64,000 bases of DNA from Pilaira anomala (taxonomy: Eukaryota; Mucoromycota; Mucoromycetes; Mucorales; Mucoraceae), in assembly GCA_025716855.1 (NCBI GenBank), contig JAIXMQ010000013.1, positions 124,001 through 188,000 of the forward strand, read 5' to 3'. Below, in pieces: positions 51,257 through 63,931 of the stretch. The first letter of the stretch is position 1. Every line of letters begins with the position of its first letter. The notes under the pieces are model-generated. The model did no database searches. It was not told where the DNA came from and worked only from the letters and a program-made list of their open reading frames with translations. A program made the translations under genes and the position numbers.

Positions 51257-53531
51257 GGTTGTACTTGTTTTTGTTTTAAAAAAAAAAAGAAATTGATAAA
51301 TGGTAAATCCTCCTTCTTTTTTATAAAATCTCTTTTTTTTTTGTGATCACCAGGTTCCGGTGTTGGTTTGACATGATTCTAATGAATAATTTTAATTCAT
51401 CCTAAAAAGGGATAAATGTTTTTTTTTTAACGACACTTGTGTTGAAGTGGTTTTTTACCAATTGTTAGCGTCACATGTAGTAAAGTCTTTTTAAAGATTC
51501 ATGTTTTTTGAATCAATTATATTTAAGATACATTCGTGTCAGAATCAATTCAAAAGACCAACATTGTTCTATACAGTTCGTACATGCTAAAAGATAATAA
51601 GCTTTTCTTTCATGAATGTGAAACTGCATTACACAAAAAATCGGCCGAAAAATACACAAATGTTGGGTTCAGATCAGCATATTCACTCATGAAAAATACT
51701 GTGAATATATGACGTATCATGAGGTTTAAACTGTTTGAAAACTTTTTTTTTTATCATTCAAGAAAATCTTGAGTCTACTTCTGGTATTACCGAAATTACT
51801 TCTCTATTTGGAAAATAAATGAAAATGTCAAGAGAGCTTTTACTTTTTTTATTAGAATTATTGATCTCTTCCTTATTATGGCTGACACTAGGCAACTACT
51901 TATCCTATGATTGTTAAAAAAAAATAGGTACTTAATTTACAGTCGCGCGTTAGCTATTGCTTTTAGTTCGTAATAATAATTTGATAACTGGTTGAGGGCT
52001 GATTGTTTTTCTATTCTGTTTGAGAGCTATACATGCTGCTTGAGAACAGCCCTACATAACCCTTTATTTAAACATTTAGAAAGAGCACTTCATAGAGTAT
52101 TGAATACAATTTAAATTATTTTCAGGAACACAATTAAAGGCTTGGGCAAAGCTCGAACAAAATAAAATAGCAGGCGCCATTTGGCCATGAAAATCCGCCA
52201 TTATCATTCGTAGAGAATTTTACATGTTTTTATTTTGTATTTTGAGAAGCTTGCTACATTTAATGTTGCTAAAAAAAACATCTTTCAGCCCGTCCTGATG
52301 TTAGAAGGAGAAAGTGAAAAATTGAAAATCACCTTTAATTCTTTCACCAATCATATATTACAGTAGGTTGTGTAGTCGGTATAATAGAAATTATTTGAAA
52401 AAAGAAATATGTAAACAAAAAAGGCGTAGGTTTAAGAGAGCACCTTGCAGTCATTACATTCAAAGTTACCTATTTTTCTACGCTTTGATTTTGGCCTTTT
52501 CGCCTATAATTTATGTAAGTGATCTATCACATTTCTACACAGTAAAGACAATTTGGATATGCCTGTATAACGGCCTTGATAAGAGACTGTAAGAAGTTGG
52601 TTTATATATGGTGAAATAGATACTTGTTACTTGTGGGATGTTAAAATGAAATTTGCCTGTTTTGGCTCAATATCAACAAACGCCCTACTCCTAAAAGAAA
52701 TATTTTTATGCAGTCAGAGTAACTATAGACTAATCCCAATGAGTAAAAAAAAAAAATTCCCTTTAGTTGATGTAGATTAATCTAATGGTTTTTTGAATAC
52801 ACATTATACCTACCCCCCTTTTTTTAGTGGTTTGTTTCTTGTTTAATGATATATGTATGTAATGATTATAATGCAGAGCACTCGCTTAAGTAGCTGTATA
52901 ACGCTTGGTTACTAAGTTTTCTCAAAGAATCACTAGGTAACTGGACGTGACAGAATCAGAGTACACAAGTGAGGCACATGTTGTATTTTATAAAAGATAA
53001 AAAAAAAATGGATCCAGATGAGATACAGAAATAATTTGAGTCAGATAATAAACATATTTGGGTCAAATATCAAAAATATTTGGGATATATACTATGTTAA
53101 AAAAAGATAATTTATTGTACTAACTATTGTGATGTATTTCGTTTTATTGTTATTTTGCTTGAATGACTTATATTTATTTATGTATAAAAAGGAGAAGCAG
53201 TTATTCAGAAAAGGTTTTATGTTTTCAAGTTAATAGTGTAAAGCAAAAGGAGTTTGATATGATGAAGTTGAATACTGCGTAGTTTATAAATGGATCAGAT
53301 AGTTAAATTATCATGAAACAAAAATCTATAATTTAGACCTTCCCTGACAAAATATTGATTTGATATTGTCACAATTGCTTTTTTTACTACTTTTCAAAGT
53401 TATGGAATCAAAAGATGCAGGAGAACGCCAAGTGCCGATGTTTAGTTGACACAGATGTTGTTATTTAATAGTAGCCAATCAAAAGTATGCATAATTATCT
53501 TCATAAAAACTAAATCGAACAATTTTTTTCC

Positions 53532-53570
<39 letters not shown>

Positions 53571-53628
53571 AACTCTTTATCTTTTTTTTTTATTATTCTT
53601 TCACACGCGCTAAAACAGATTTAAAAAA
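51257..53628. other. Gene-poor region, 2.4 kb
   Basis: I see no supportable gene. A 50-codon coding-like stretch near 51559-51712 (SSYMLKDNKLFFHECETALH) and short frames at 52100-52600 may be relics of unidentified genes. A (CT)n tract at 53538-53568 precedes the next gene's ATG and is probably part of its promoter. Confidence 0.45.
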
Positions 53629-54388
53629 ATGATACGAAGGCATTCATTTCCACCAGTGGATGCTATACTCTTAAATCGAGTATCACCACCGATACAAACA
53701 ACAAAGACAAAACGTAAGAAGAAAAATTATACCCCAGAAGAGGATGATGATATGATTATAGTATTAGGACCAGTCAAACCAAAACCATTAACAGAAGAAA
53801 ATTTGGCTCTTCATACAAAAAATGTGAGTACAGACATATAAAAAATAATATATATATATATATATATAATATCACATGAGGGTCTCATATTGTCATACAA
53901 CGTAATCTATATAGTTCCCACCAAACAAAGACGCTCGACGTCGTAATACTCGATTATTTGCTCAAGAACAAATGTCTATTATATTATTACAACTCAAGTT
54001 GGAAAGGCAAAGAATGCAAGAAATAGAATCTTTAAGATTTATAAATACACCTGAAGTAAATGTTACTACGACTCATAAAAGGAAACAGGTACATCATGCC
54101 ACTACTTGTGATGTACATATTAGTTGGTTACAGCGGTTAAAAAGGATCAAATGGATTCGATGTTTAGTGCATCCCGAAAACAAGCATCCGATTAGGACAA
54201 AGTATCACAGAGAAACATGTCAAAAGCGTGACTCAGGCATCTCTTTCTTTATTAGCAGCCATGGCAAACGTCGATCTTCATCTTCTATTGTGAAACAACA
54301 ACAACAACAAAATGACGACTTTATTGCCTACCGATACCCTAAAATGATACGAAAAGAAAATTATGATGTACCACTTGTCATCATATAG
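53629..54388 (+). CDS. Basic protein of unknown function
   Basis: Exons: 53629-53823 and 53915-54388; 222 aa in frame. No family is recognised. The N-terminal third has a proline- and acid-containing linker (YTPEEDDDMIIVLGPVKPKP) in a Lys-rich context (KTKRKKKN). The second exon opens with FPPNKDARRRNTRLFAQEQ, then a helix (MSIILLQLKLERQRMQEIESL), then a Lys/Arg/His-rich part with KRKQVHH, SHGKRRSSSS and a short Gln run. High basic content suggests nuclear or nucleic-acid association, but that is a guess. A CT-rich leader precedes the ATG. It is convergent with the oxidoreductase gene. Confidence 0.65.
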
Positions 54389-54530
54389 ACCTTATACATA
54401 TTCAAAAACTTGTACTATAACTATTTACTTGTACCTTTTCCCCCTTATACATCCCCCCTTATTATCTATTATCATTATCATTACTATTAAAATTATCGAT
54501 TTATTATTATTATACAAAACTGAAAACTTA

Positions 54531-55770
54531 TTAAAGAGAAATGACTTTTCCTTCATCACTACTTTGCTGAGCAAGTTCAATAATACGAATACAGTTATAA
54601 CCATCTTCAGGCTTAACAATCAAGTTGGAAGGATCCTTCTTGAGAATAGATTGAGCAACGTTGTTATAGAAGGATAAGTAATCACCCTTTTCAGTCTCAA
54701 CTTGACCAATGATATGAACGCCTTGAATCTCGGTATTGATAGAACCATAGCGATCAGAAGATTCAACACCATAAGCAGCATCTGAAGGAACAAGACCAGA
54801 CTTGAGTTGATCCTCTTGAACATCTAAAAATTCCTTACGGTAACCACCATTCATACCACGCAAGTTGAAACGTAAGACAGGAGTTTGACGTGCCAACATA
54901 CTGGAACGAAGAATGGCTTGGAAAGAGTTCTTGTAACCCAAAATGATAGTAAAGTTATCAGCAATATCAGTTTCCTTTAATTGTCTTTGGTTGCTGACAG
55001 TAGCATAAACAGTTTCAGGCATACCGAATAAATCAAGAGCTTGATCAATTAAATGAGCACCGAGATCATATAGCATACCAGATCCAGGAGCATCATTTTG
55101 TTCTCTCCAACCAGCCTTTACAAAGTTACGGAAACGATCAAAGTGTGATTCAAACTCAACCAAGCGACCTAATTGTTCGGTCTTGATTAACTTTTTGGCA
55201 GTTAAGAAATCACCATCCCAACGACGGTTTTGATAGACACTACAGATAAGTCCAGTTTCTTTGGCTACCTTGACTAATTCTGCTGCTTCTTCAGATGTAA
55301 TAGTGAAAGGCTTTTCAACGACAACTATATTTTTTTTTTTTTTTTTTTACTTATCAGTTTCTTTTTTTTCTTTTTTTTTTTTTTGTCTCACATATATACA
55401 CACGCGCTTTTACTTACCATTCTTTCCTTTCTTCATAGCTTCAAGAGCTAAACTATAATGTGATCCATTGGGTGTAGTAATTACAACTAAATCAATGTCT
55501 TTATCGTTGAAGAGTTCTTCTGTACTCTTGTATACATTTACCCAATGATAAATATCTTTAGACTTGCTACTGTTACGTTCGACAACAGCAGCCAAGTGCA
55601 TATAAGGACTAGAAGTGACTAAAGGACAGTGAAAGACACGGGCGGACATACCTATCATTTAACCATTAGCATATTGTATGCTCCTTTGTTTTTTAAAGAA
55701 AAAAAAAACCTCCTCACTTGTGTGTGTACTTACCGAACCCGATTACACCAACATTAATTTTATCAGACAT
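54531..55770 (-). CDS. Gfo/Idh/MocA-family NAD(P)-dependent oxidoreductase
   Basis: Exons: 55770-55734, 55651-55418, 55324-54531; 354 aa in frame. The Rossmann fold opens the protein (INVGVIGFGMSARVFH), followed by a second strand AAVVERN with an acidic residue that suggests NAD preference. VITTPNGSHYSLALEAMKKGKN and the family signature VVVEKPFT (Lys-Pro with the catalytic Lys, about residues 91-98) come next. The C-terminal alpha/beta domain has SGMLYDLGAHLIDQALDLFG, the usual GxxxDxGxHxxD pattern. Members act on sugars, inositol or dihydrodiols; the substrate here is not known. Confidence 0.92.
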
Positions 55771-56083
55771 TTTTTATAAAAGTTAAATAAAGGAAAAGAA
55801 AGAGAGAAAATTATCAAAATCCCGAATCTTTTTAAACATTTGCCAGAATTTCTGGTTTAAAACTAAAAAAGGGTCTAGTCATTCTTTTTTTCCCGCCGCT
55901 TCCCATTGAAACTATTATAACTCATTTTAAGATGACTCAGGGTCGTTTCTATTATTACTTGATATTATACCTACTATGTATATTGATTTTTATTTCAGGT
56001 ATTTTGCTTTTCAAAAAAAAAAAAAATATAGAATAAAACAAATCAATTTCCTTTTTTTTTCTTAATGTTTGTATATTATAGAC

Positions 56084-57518
56084 TTAGCGCTTCTTGGTGG
56101 TACGAGGTTTAATCTCTTCATCTCTAACAGCATGTAAATAGATCTTGACAGGATTTGTTGGCAATGCATGTTTATAACCCTGTAAAATAAAGATTACATC
56201 AGTACATATTCAATTCCGCTTAAATCTTTTTATAAATTACCTTTGACCAATCATAACTAACTGCATAGGCAAAGATACTGCCATTACGATTAAATGCAGT
56301 GCTTGAAATTTGACCATTTGTCTTAGGGAATGGTTTCAAACGTTGCTTAGAATCTTTATCCCAGAAAGATACAGTACCATCTGCACCTGCTGTAGAGAAT
56401 GTACCATGTACAGGATGAAAACTAATATCGTTGACAGCGTACACGTTTTTGGCGTCATCTCGATGACATTTGAAAGAGAAGTTCTTACTAATTAAAAAAA
56501 AAAGTCACGTTTTTAGTATTTACGTGTGTAAAATGCATAATTCAATTCTAACTTACGAAGATTCTTTATCTTCAACATATTGAATACCAACTCTGCCTTC
56601 AATAGACCCAATAGCAAATCCTTTACTGTCAGTAAAACAAGATACAGTACGTGTTTGCCATTTCAAGGGCGATGTTACTTGCTATATAAAAGAGAGAGAG
56701 AATGATGAATAAAAATTTGGATTGATATAGTATCGTTTTTTTTTTTTTTTTTTACCTTGAAGATGACAGTAGGGTTATTTAAATCAAATATACAGACATG
56801 CTTTTCAGCAGTACCAACTACCATTAAAGGACCCTTGGCATCCATAGCATAACAACGTTCAGGAAGTTGAACGGTTCCAATGGGTTGAGGTGATCTTAAA
56901 TCCCAATACTTGACTGTCTTATCCCAACTTCCAGTAGCAACAATATTACCTTGTTCCAAGAATTGAATACATTTAATAGTATCGTCATGTTGAGCAATTT
57001 GAGTTGTTTGACCTGTAGCAATATCCATCATTCTACCTGCTTTATCTGCACCGCCTGAAACTACCTTTGTACCATCCTATTTAATTGATATAAAAAAGTG
57101 AATAACTCTCATTCTATCTTTCCACATTCTAAAGTTGCAATAACAAAAAAAAAGGGGGGGGGGTGCTGATATTTACTTTACTCCAACTGACGCTTAATGC
57201 TGGTCCTTCATGAGAATAGGCAGTTTTGGGTACTGTGTTGCCAGAAGGTTCAACTTCGTAAATACGTACCTATATCAATTCGTTTAGTATTACTCTCTCT
57301 ATATAAAAAGAGCTAGGGTTATCTACTTACTTGATTATCCCATGAAGCAACAGCAAGATAATCTGCTTGTGAAGAAAAATCTAATGAAGAGATACTATCG
57401 GCTGGTGGTGAGGCAACCTAGGAGTTTTTATTTCATTTAGTAAACATGTAATAAATGTCTCTCTCTCTGTTTGGTTTTCTTTTTTCTTCCTTACTTCGAA
57501 ATCTTTAGGATCCAACAT
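56084..57518 (-). CDS. RAE1: mRNA export factor Rae1/Gle2 (WD40)
   Basis: Nuclear-pore-associated WD40 protein that binds Nup98-type GLEBS motifs and supports poly(A) RNA export. Exons: 57518-57495, 57417-57331, 57269-57177, 57076-56756, 56681-56557, 56487-56241, 56179-56084; 330 aa in frame. Family landmarks: [146 protein letters not shown] and EIKPR near the end. The start is the least certain part: the first exon encodes only MLDPKDFE, and an upstream frame to 57680 (MFNNCGFSKTASHFGP) could belong to a longer N-terminus through an extra intron. Confidence 0.93.
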
Positions 57519-58918
57519 CTTTTTATTACGCGGATTAGAAAGTCGTATTCTTTTTGAAAAAAAAAAAAAATAAACAAATATTTTTTTTTGTCTACTTTTT
57601 TCAAAATTTTTATCAAGTAAATAACGCGTTAAAGGTCCGAAGTGGCTGGCTGTTTTGGAAAAACCGCAGTTATTGAACAAACAGATCTAGTATTTGAAGC
57701 TTTTGGTTATCCACCTCTCTTTTTATTTAAATGTTTGATAAATCAGAATTATATTATATGTTATCATTAACTACAGCTTTCATTTTATCTTTCAATTTAA
57801 AGATATGGTGCAACCTCAAGTGATTTAAAAACAGATACTGCGTGAGCCGTACCCATTCCGAATGGTCACTAACTGAACACGTACCCATATGTAATACATA
57901 CATTGGTTCTTGCCCTTCTTTTATCTTATCTTTTTGTTCAATTTTTTACTATTACGGCGGGCAAAGAAAGAGCCTTATAACCACTCTTTGAATCTGCTTT
58001 ACTAACTATTGTGTGTCAGCTGTCACAGAGGCTCATTTTTTTTAACAGATACCTACAATAGGATAAGTACCTTATACTTATCTCTATTTATTCTATTGTT
58101 ATCAGGCTTCTCGTTCTTAATTATCACTATAGCTTTGAATCATTTAAACCCGAGTGACGCCTGTCAATAACATTTGTATTGCTCATGAAAAAAATCTTAC
58201 AATATGTTTGACAGATGTTGAAAAGATATGTCATTACATTTAAATCTTGCTAGAACATCATATTCTTATATGAAACCAAGTTTAATTGCTCTGTGCGGTT
58301 TAACAGGGTTAGATAAAATATTACTGATTCATCATGTGAATACTATATCTATTGGAACAAAAGACCATCATTTTTATTCCACTTATTAAAATACTATTAT
58401 CAACATATTATGTACAGTTTTTATGTTTACTTATCATGTGGTAGAATATAAATTATACTGTGTTAAAGAAGGGAGGATCATAAGTTAAAGATGGGTATGT
58501 AGTATTAGGAAGTAGAGAGGTTATCTTGATTTATGCATGTTCATATAACATACACACATTTGTTTCAATACCCTTTTTCTTAACTAATCATGTTGAAATG
58601 TTTTGTATTTAATCCAAAAATGTTGATACAAAAGAGAGGAAGAGATACCTTTTTACATTTGTTTGGATATGTATGTATATACGTTAATTGGCAATTAACT
58701 TTTTTCTGGAAGGGTTCCTACACATATGCAACAAAACTACCCACAGAATATATGAAACTACCAAGAAAGACATTGTAAGAAAATGCAAGTGCTAATACCA
58801 TGTATACAGGAGAATGTCTGGGATAAGAATATGAACAAACTAAACTTTAAAGATGTCGCAAATGTATCCTTCTTGTACCCGAAAATAAACTTTTGACTCG
58901 TGGCTTTGAGTTGATCTA
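57519..58918. other. Gene-poor region upstream of RAE1
   Basis: Apart from the possible N-terminal extension of RAE1 (57519-57680), only short frames without resemblance to known proteins are present. Confidence 0.4.
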
Positions 58919-59358
58919 TTGAAGCTACTCATCATTTTAAAAAACACTCAAGGGGGCCCTCAAGGTGGGAGAAAAAAAAGGTATTTACTACTTGATGGGG
59001 TAAAAATATCTAATGATATAAATTATGTAGAACACCGTAAAGGTACCCATCATACCACGAAGAAAACGAATGATGCAAAGATGGCATTGAGAAATCAAAT
59101 CATTCAAGGTGCCAGTATGTATTTTTATTAGCCTGTAAGTAGTTTTATTAATACTTATTTCCATATAGACGAAACATTAGGTACGGGTATGCGAAATTTC
59201 CCCTGAAAATTATTACGAATGAGAGCAGTCAAAAGGGCCTTAAGGCTATCAATTGGCCTGAAGGCGTGCCTAAAACATACCTTTGCAATTGGAATGCAAC
59301 TGAATGCGGCATAATGCAAAGGTGTTTGGCTGGCAAGAAGCTTTCGCTTGTACATAAT
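58919..59358 (+). pseudogene. Decayed coding sequence of unknown family
   Basis: A first block (58919-59117) reads RKKRYLLLDGVKISND and DAKMALRNQIIQGA, and ends at a GTATGT donor-like site. A second block follows an ATATAG acceptor-like site (59166-59169) and, after a frame change, reads YAKFPLKIITNESSQKGLKA, WPEGVPKTYLCNWNATECG and CLAGKKLSLVHNV to a TAA near 59360. Intact splice-like sites with a broken frame suggest a pseudogene. I do not recognise the family. Confidence 0.35.
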
Positions 59359-59360
59359 GT

Positions 59361-60074
59361 TTAAAATAACTTTTTTTTATCTTTCGACACTTTTTAAAGA
59401 CATTTATTAGTTAGTAACTATAATTTTTTTACATCATATAAATGTCTAACTGTTAGGAAATACTTTTAAGTATACACACATTGAAATTGCTTGAAGCAAG
59501 TTTTATTTAGAGTTTAAGTTGCTTGGTTCCATTGTAGTACCCGTGCTTATAGCTCACTCAATTGTCTTTAGTACCTTTTTATCTTTTCTCTTAAGGCTAT
59601 CTTGTTAGCAGTAAATAAGCTTGAGTCTAATATATTTTAACTCTAGTACAATATTTGAGGATCTCTCACTATATTCCCATTATTAAATACAGTAAGCTAT
59701 CGCTTGTTCAGAAACAATTATTGTGTCTTTCAAAGAGTGTTCTCGTGGAAAATGCTGCAGTCAATGTAGATTTTGAAAGGTATAGTGCTATATATCCAAT
59801 AGAGCTCAAATATGGTGGTGTATCATCGTACTCAGTTACAAGGATAGTGGTCAAATAATTAAACTCGAAAGGATTAATTCATTTCAGCTTATTTAATACA
59901 ATTTTTTTTTTTATGATGTGATAAAGACTACTTTGACATTCTATCAAATATGCCTTTTCGAACGAATTTGATGAATTATTAGTCCACTGGATAAAATAAA
60001 AAATTAAGCAAGCGCATTTTTCTCACACTAAAAGTTTATTACTTCTTTTTTTTTTAAATAATAAACTTTAACAC
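59361..60074. other. Intergenic region upstream of the EXPERA gene
   Basis: AT-rich; one short frame (59655-59858) without resemblance to known proteins. Nothing supportable is seen. Confidence 0.45.
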
Positions 60075-60276
60075 ATGTCGGTAACATTAAAAAACAAAGA
60101 CCAAGTTCCTTTATGGATTCAAGCTTGGTTCTTTGTAAGCTCCATTATCGTAACATGGGTAAGATTAAAAATAAAGAAAAAGAATCGAGAATGAAGTTAA
60201 AATACTAAAGTAAATATGTTTTATGTAACCAAAGGATTTTATGTATTGTTTTCTTCGGTAAAAAGCGATATGCAAA

Positions 60277-60308
<32 letters not shown>

Positions 60309-60978
60309 GAGATAACAAGTTCAATAACGCTATTTTTATTTTAGACCTTACAGTATGGAAGGAGGTGCACTGAACTTTATTTGGAAGCCTTATAATTTAT
60401 ACGCAACGGTAACATAAACAACTGAGTTTCTATAATGTAAAAATATTAATGCTTTTACCCACACAAAAAAAGATTGATCATTTCTATGGCCCTCAAGCAC
60501 TGGTTACAAAGGATGGTTTCACTGGTGCTCAAGGTAATACATTAAAAAAAAAAGGGTGATATATATAAATATATATTTTACTTATTGTTACAATCGATAT
60601 AGCGACGATGAATGTAGTAGAGACGATTTTGAACTTTATTTATTTGTATTTACTTGGAAAGGATAATGTAGCAGTTGGACAAGCTCATCTTGTTGGATTT
60701 TCAGCTGCACTTATGACATGTTCAAAGACTATCCTGTATTGGCTTATTGAACCTTATTCTGGATTTCAACATATTGGACATAACTCTGTTAGTCAACTTG
60801 TATTCTTATGGATTGTAAGTTTTAACACATATAAAAGGAATAATAAGAAATGACTCAAACCCATTTTCTATTTGCGTAGATTCCTAATGGATTTTGGATT
60901 ATTGTACCTGGCATGATTGTTTATGCCTTGGGTAAAGATATCCTATCTCGTTTAGGATCTAATAATAAGCAACTTTAA
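60075..60978 (+). CDS. EXPERA-domain membrane protein (emopamil-binding-like)
   Basis: Exons: 60075-60158, 60235-60257, 60345-60408, 60473-60533, 60603-60814, 60880-60978; 180 aa in frame. Four hydrophobic helices fit the EXPERA fold shared by sterol delta8-delta7 isomerase (EBP), TM6SF and sigma-2 receptor/TMEM97 proteins of the ER. Visible landmarks are WDFMYCFLRPYSMEGGALNF with acidic and aromatic residues in the first helices, YATIDHFYGP, TMNVVETILNFIYLYL, LVGFSAALMTCSKTILYWL and FWIIVPGMIVYALGKDI. It is shorter than EBP (about 230 aa), so it may not be the isomerase. One exon is just 23 nt. The last residues (SNNKQL) do not form a clear ER retrieval signal. Confidence 0.82.
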
Positions 60979-61150
60979 AAAAAAAATCTCTCCGGGAGAT
61001 TAAAAAAAATGTCCATTTTCTCCGTCCCTATGAAAATAGACTAAAAAGAGAGAGTGGGAAAGTTTGCATTAAAAAAATAAAGACTATAAATATTTGTATT
61101 TTTTTACTTTTCTTTAATTATTTCAATTCATAGACATAAATAAATAAAAA

Positions 61151-62547
61151 ATGGTTCAACAATTGTTAGATTCTACTATTACAAGCTACGAAATTAGAGA
61201 TATTCGTTTCCCTACTTCTCAACACTTGGATGGTTCCGATGCTATGAACAAGGATCCTGATTACTCTGCAGCTTATGTGATCTTCTATACTGATTCCAAG
61301 GACCTTGAAGGTCATGGTTTGACATTCACTTGTGGTCGTGGTAACGAAGTCGTCTGCTCTGCTATTGAACAACTCGCTTGTAAGTTTGTCAATAAGAAAT
61401 TACAAGATTTAGTAAATGATATGCGCGCTACCCATCGTATCTGTACTGGTGATTCTCAATTAAGATGGATCGGTCCTGAAAAGGGTGTCATTCATTTGGC
61501 TACTGGTGCTGTAATCAATGCTATCTGGGATCTTTGGGCTAAAGCTGTCAATAAGCCTATCTGGAAATTGGTAGCTGATTTAACTCCTGAAGAGTTTGTT
61601 CAATGTGTTGATTTCAAGTATATTACAGATGTGATTACACCTGAAGAAGCTATTGTCATGTTGCGTGAGAAAGAAGCTACTAAGGCTGATCGTGAAGCTG
61701 AGATGTTAAGAGATGGTTTCCCTAGTTACACTACATCTGCTGGTTGGTTAGGTAAGTTTTGTTGCGTAATAAAAATAAAAATAAAAATAAAATAAGAAGA
61801 GGGTAATAACAAACAAAATGATATATAGGTTACAGTGATGATAAGGTCCGTAGATTGATTCGTGAAGCAAAGGAACAAGGATTTACCTATTTCAAGCAAA
61901 AGGTCGGAAGTGATAAAGAAGCTGATATTCGTCGTGCAGCTATTATTCGTGAAGAAATTGGTGAAGATGGTGTGTTGATGATGGATGCTAATCAAGTATG
62001 GGATGTAGAACAAGCTATTGATTGGATGAAGGATTTATTACCATTCAAGCCACTCTTTATTGAAGAACCTACTTCCCCTGATGATGTACTTGGCCATGCT
62101 ACAATTCGTAAGGCACTCTATCCTCAATGTGCAGTAGCTACAGGTGAACATATTCAAAACCGTATTGTATTTAAACAACTTTTCCAAGCTAAAGCAATTG
62201 ATTATTGTCAAATCGATTCATGTCGTGTTGCAGGTGTAAATGAAGTGTTGGCAATTATTTTAATGGCAAACAAGTTTGAGATCCCAATTATTCCTCATGC
62301 AGGCGGTACTTTCTTAGTTGAAATGGTTCAACATTTATCCTTAATTGATTATATTTGTGTGAGTGGCACACTTGATCGTCGTATGTTGGAATATGTTGAT
62401 CATTTACATGAACATTGTAAGACACCTGTTCAACTCAAGAATAGTAAGGTCACTCCTCCTCTTGCACCTGGTTATTCTGTAGAAATGTATAGACAATCTA
62501 TTGAAGATTATACTTTCCCTACTGGAAAGATTCATCAAAAGAAATAA
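61151..62547 (+). CDS. Enolase-superfamily sugar-acid dehydratase (L-fuconate dehydratase / ENOSF1-like)
   Basis: Exons: 61151-61751 and 61829-62547; 439 aa in frame, close to human ENOSF1 (443). The enzyme removes water from sugar acids such as L-fuconate to give 2-keto-3-deoxy acids, using Mg2+. Conserved sequence: RDIRFPTSQHLDGSDAM, DPDYSAAYV, LRWIGPEKGVIHLATGAV, IWDLWAKAVNKPIWKL, TSAGWLGYSDD, the KxK motif in FKQKVG, metal-ligand stretches LMMDANQVWD, IEEPTSPDD and TGEHIQNR, and the catalytic-His region PIIPHAGG. The fungal L-galactonate dehydratase of the pectin/D-galacturonate route belongs to the same superfamily, so substrate choice is not settled. An intron splits the W-L-G-Y codons. 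Confidence 0.94.
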
Positions 62548-63390
62548 ATAAAATAAAGAATCTTTTTTCTATGTATCCATATTGATTTTGAGACATACGT
62601 ATCACTTTAGGTTTAAATTTGAAACTTTTCAGTAAGAGTGAATTTCTGATATATTAACGTTTTTATAACTAACTGGATTCTTACGAGAATCAATTTAACT
62701 TTTTCTTATAAAAAACTTTAATCGGTTTGTTTCTCTTTCATGAAACCTATTTATTTTATTGATATTCTATTGCTTGCCTAAATATCTTTAATCTTTGTTG
62801 ATCCTTACTCTTTTCCAAGACACCAAATTGTGTACAAAGAGAGTATGCTTATTGGAATATGTAGTATATACATATACTTTGTGGATTATAATTTATTAAT
62901 ACAACCATCATTTAAATGGAAATATGTGCAAGTAATTAGTGGTAACTGTAGACATTTTCAATAAACATTGCCTTAAAAAAAAAACCTTAAAACAAAAAAT
63001 TAAAATCGTACAAAAGTGTAGGAAATATAGGCTTCTTTGGACTCAAATTGGCTGGATTCAGTAATACACATTTCATAATTCTTGGTTTCTTTATGATTGT
63101 CTGACCATAATATACATACCGGATGATGAAAATATCACTTTAAAATTCTAATTTATCTTGTTTTTCCTTGTTTGGTCAACTATTCTTGCTGAAAAATCTT
63201 ATGTATTGAACCATAGTATCAAACATCCGTAATAAAATCACTTCGACATACAAGATATTTTAAGTTCTAATTTAAATCATCTTTAGTACTGATAATAAAC
63301 GTTTTTCTTATATTATTTTGGGTAGCCTTGTCTTTGGACTCTAAATGAAAGGAGCGTACTATACCCGCAAGGAAGTCGGGGTAAAAATAA
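62548..63390. other. Intergenic region
   Basis: AT-rich 3' flank of the dehydratase gene. No supportable gene or RNA is seen. Confidence 0.5.
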
Positions 63391-63931
63391 AGGTAGTAAA
63401 ATCACGGATGACTTTTATCCGGATTTATAAAAAGTATAACCAGGCACATCGTCACGTGAATAAGGTTTTTTATAACTTTTGCATGAAATACACCATTACA
63501 TCAATTTTTTTTTTCACATGGCATACAAGCAGGTTTTTTTTCTTATACGCCAAACAAACAGGAGGTTTCATTCTAAATAATCCTTTTTTTTATTTTGTTC
63601 TTTTCTTTCACTTTGTTCTTTTTACATATATTCCTTCATTACCGCCCCATTTTAATCTCTTCTTTTGCCACACTCCTTATCTAGAGAAGAGATTGTTCCA
63701 AGAAAAAAAAAAGACCTGCATAAAACATGTTGTTAACAATAGTAAGTCTAATAATTTTATCAGAAAATAAATGATTCATTTTGTCTAATAAATCTCAATA
63801 GAAAATGATCATTTTTTGTCCAAATTACAAGTGAAAAAAGAACAAATATTATACTAAAAAAAAAAACTGGTATGTATTTTGGTGGTTTTAACGGCTAGTT
63901 GGATCAAATTTCATCCGTGATTTTACTACCT
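63391..63931. mobile_element. Inverted-repeat (MITE-like) element related to the one at 31.6-32.0 kb
   Basis: The 21 bases at 63391-63411 (AGGTAGTAAAATCACGGATG plus A) are the exact reverse complement of 63911-63931. Weaker symmetry (GGGTAAAA) lies farther out on both sides. The interior is non-coding. A stretch around 63705-63800 (GCATAAAACATGTTGTTA..., TAATAATTTTATCAGAAA) resembles 31851-31950 of the other element, and TTTTTTTTCACATGGCATA near 63505 resembles ATTTTTTTCACACGCCATA at 31595. No clear target duplication is seen. Confidence 0.6.

Noticed and set aside
58590..58778. A 62-codon open frame
   Set aside because: Too short, without similarity, and flanked by non-coding AT-rich sequence.
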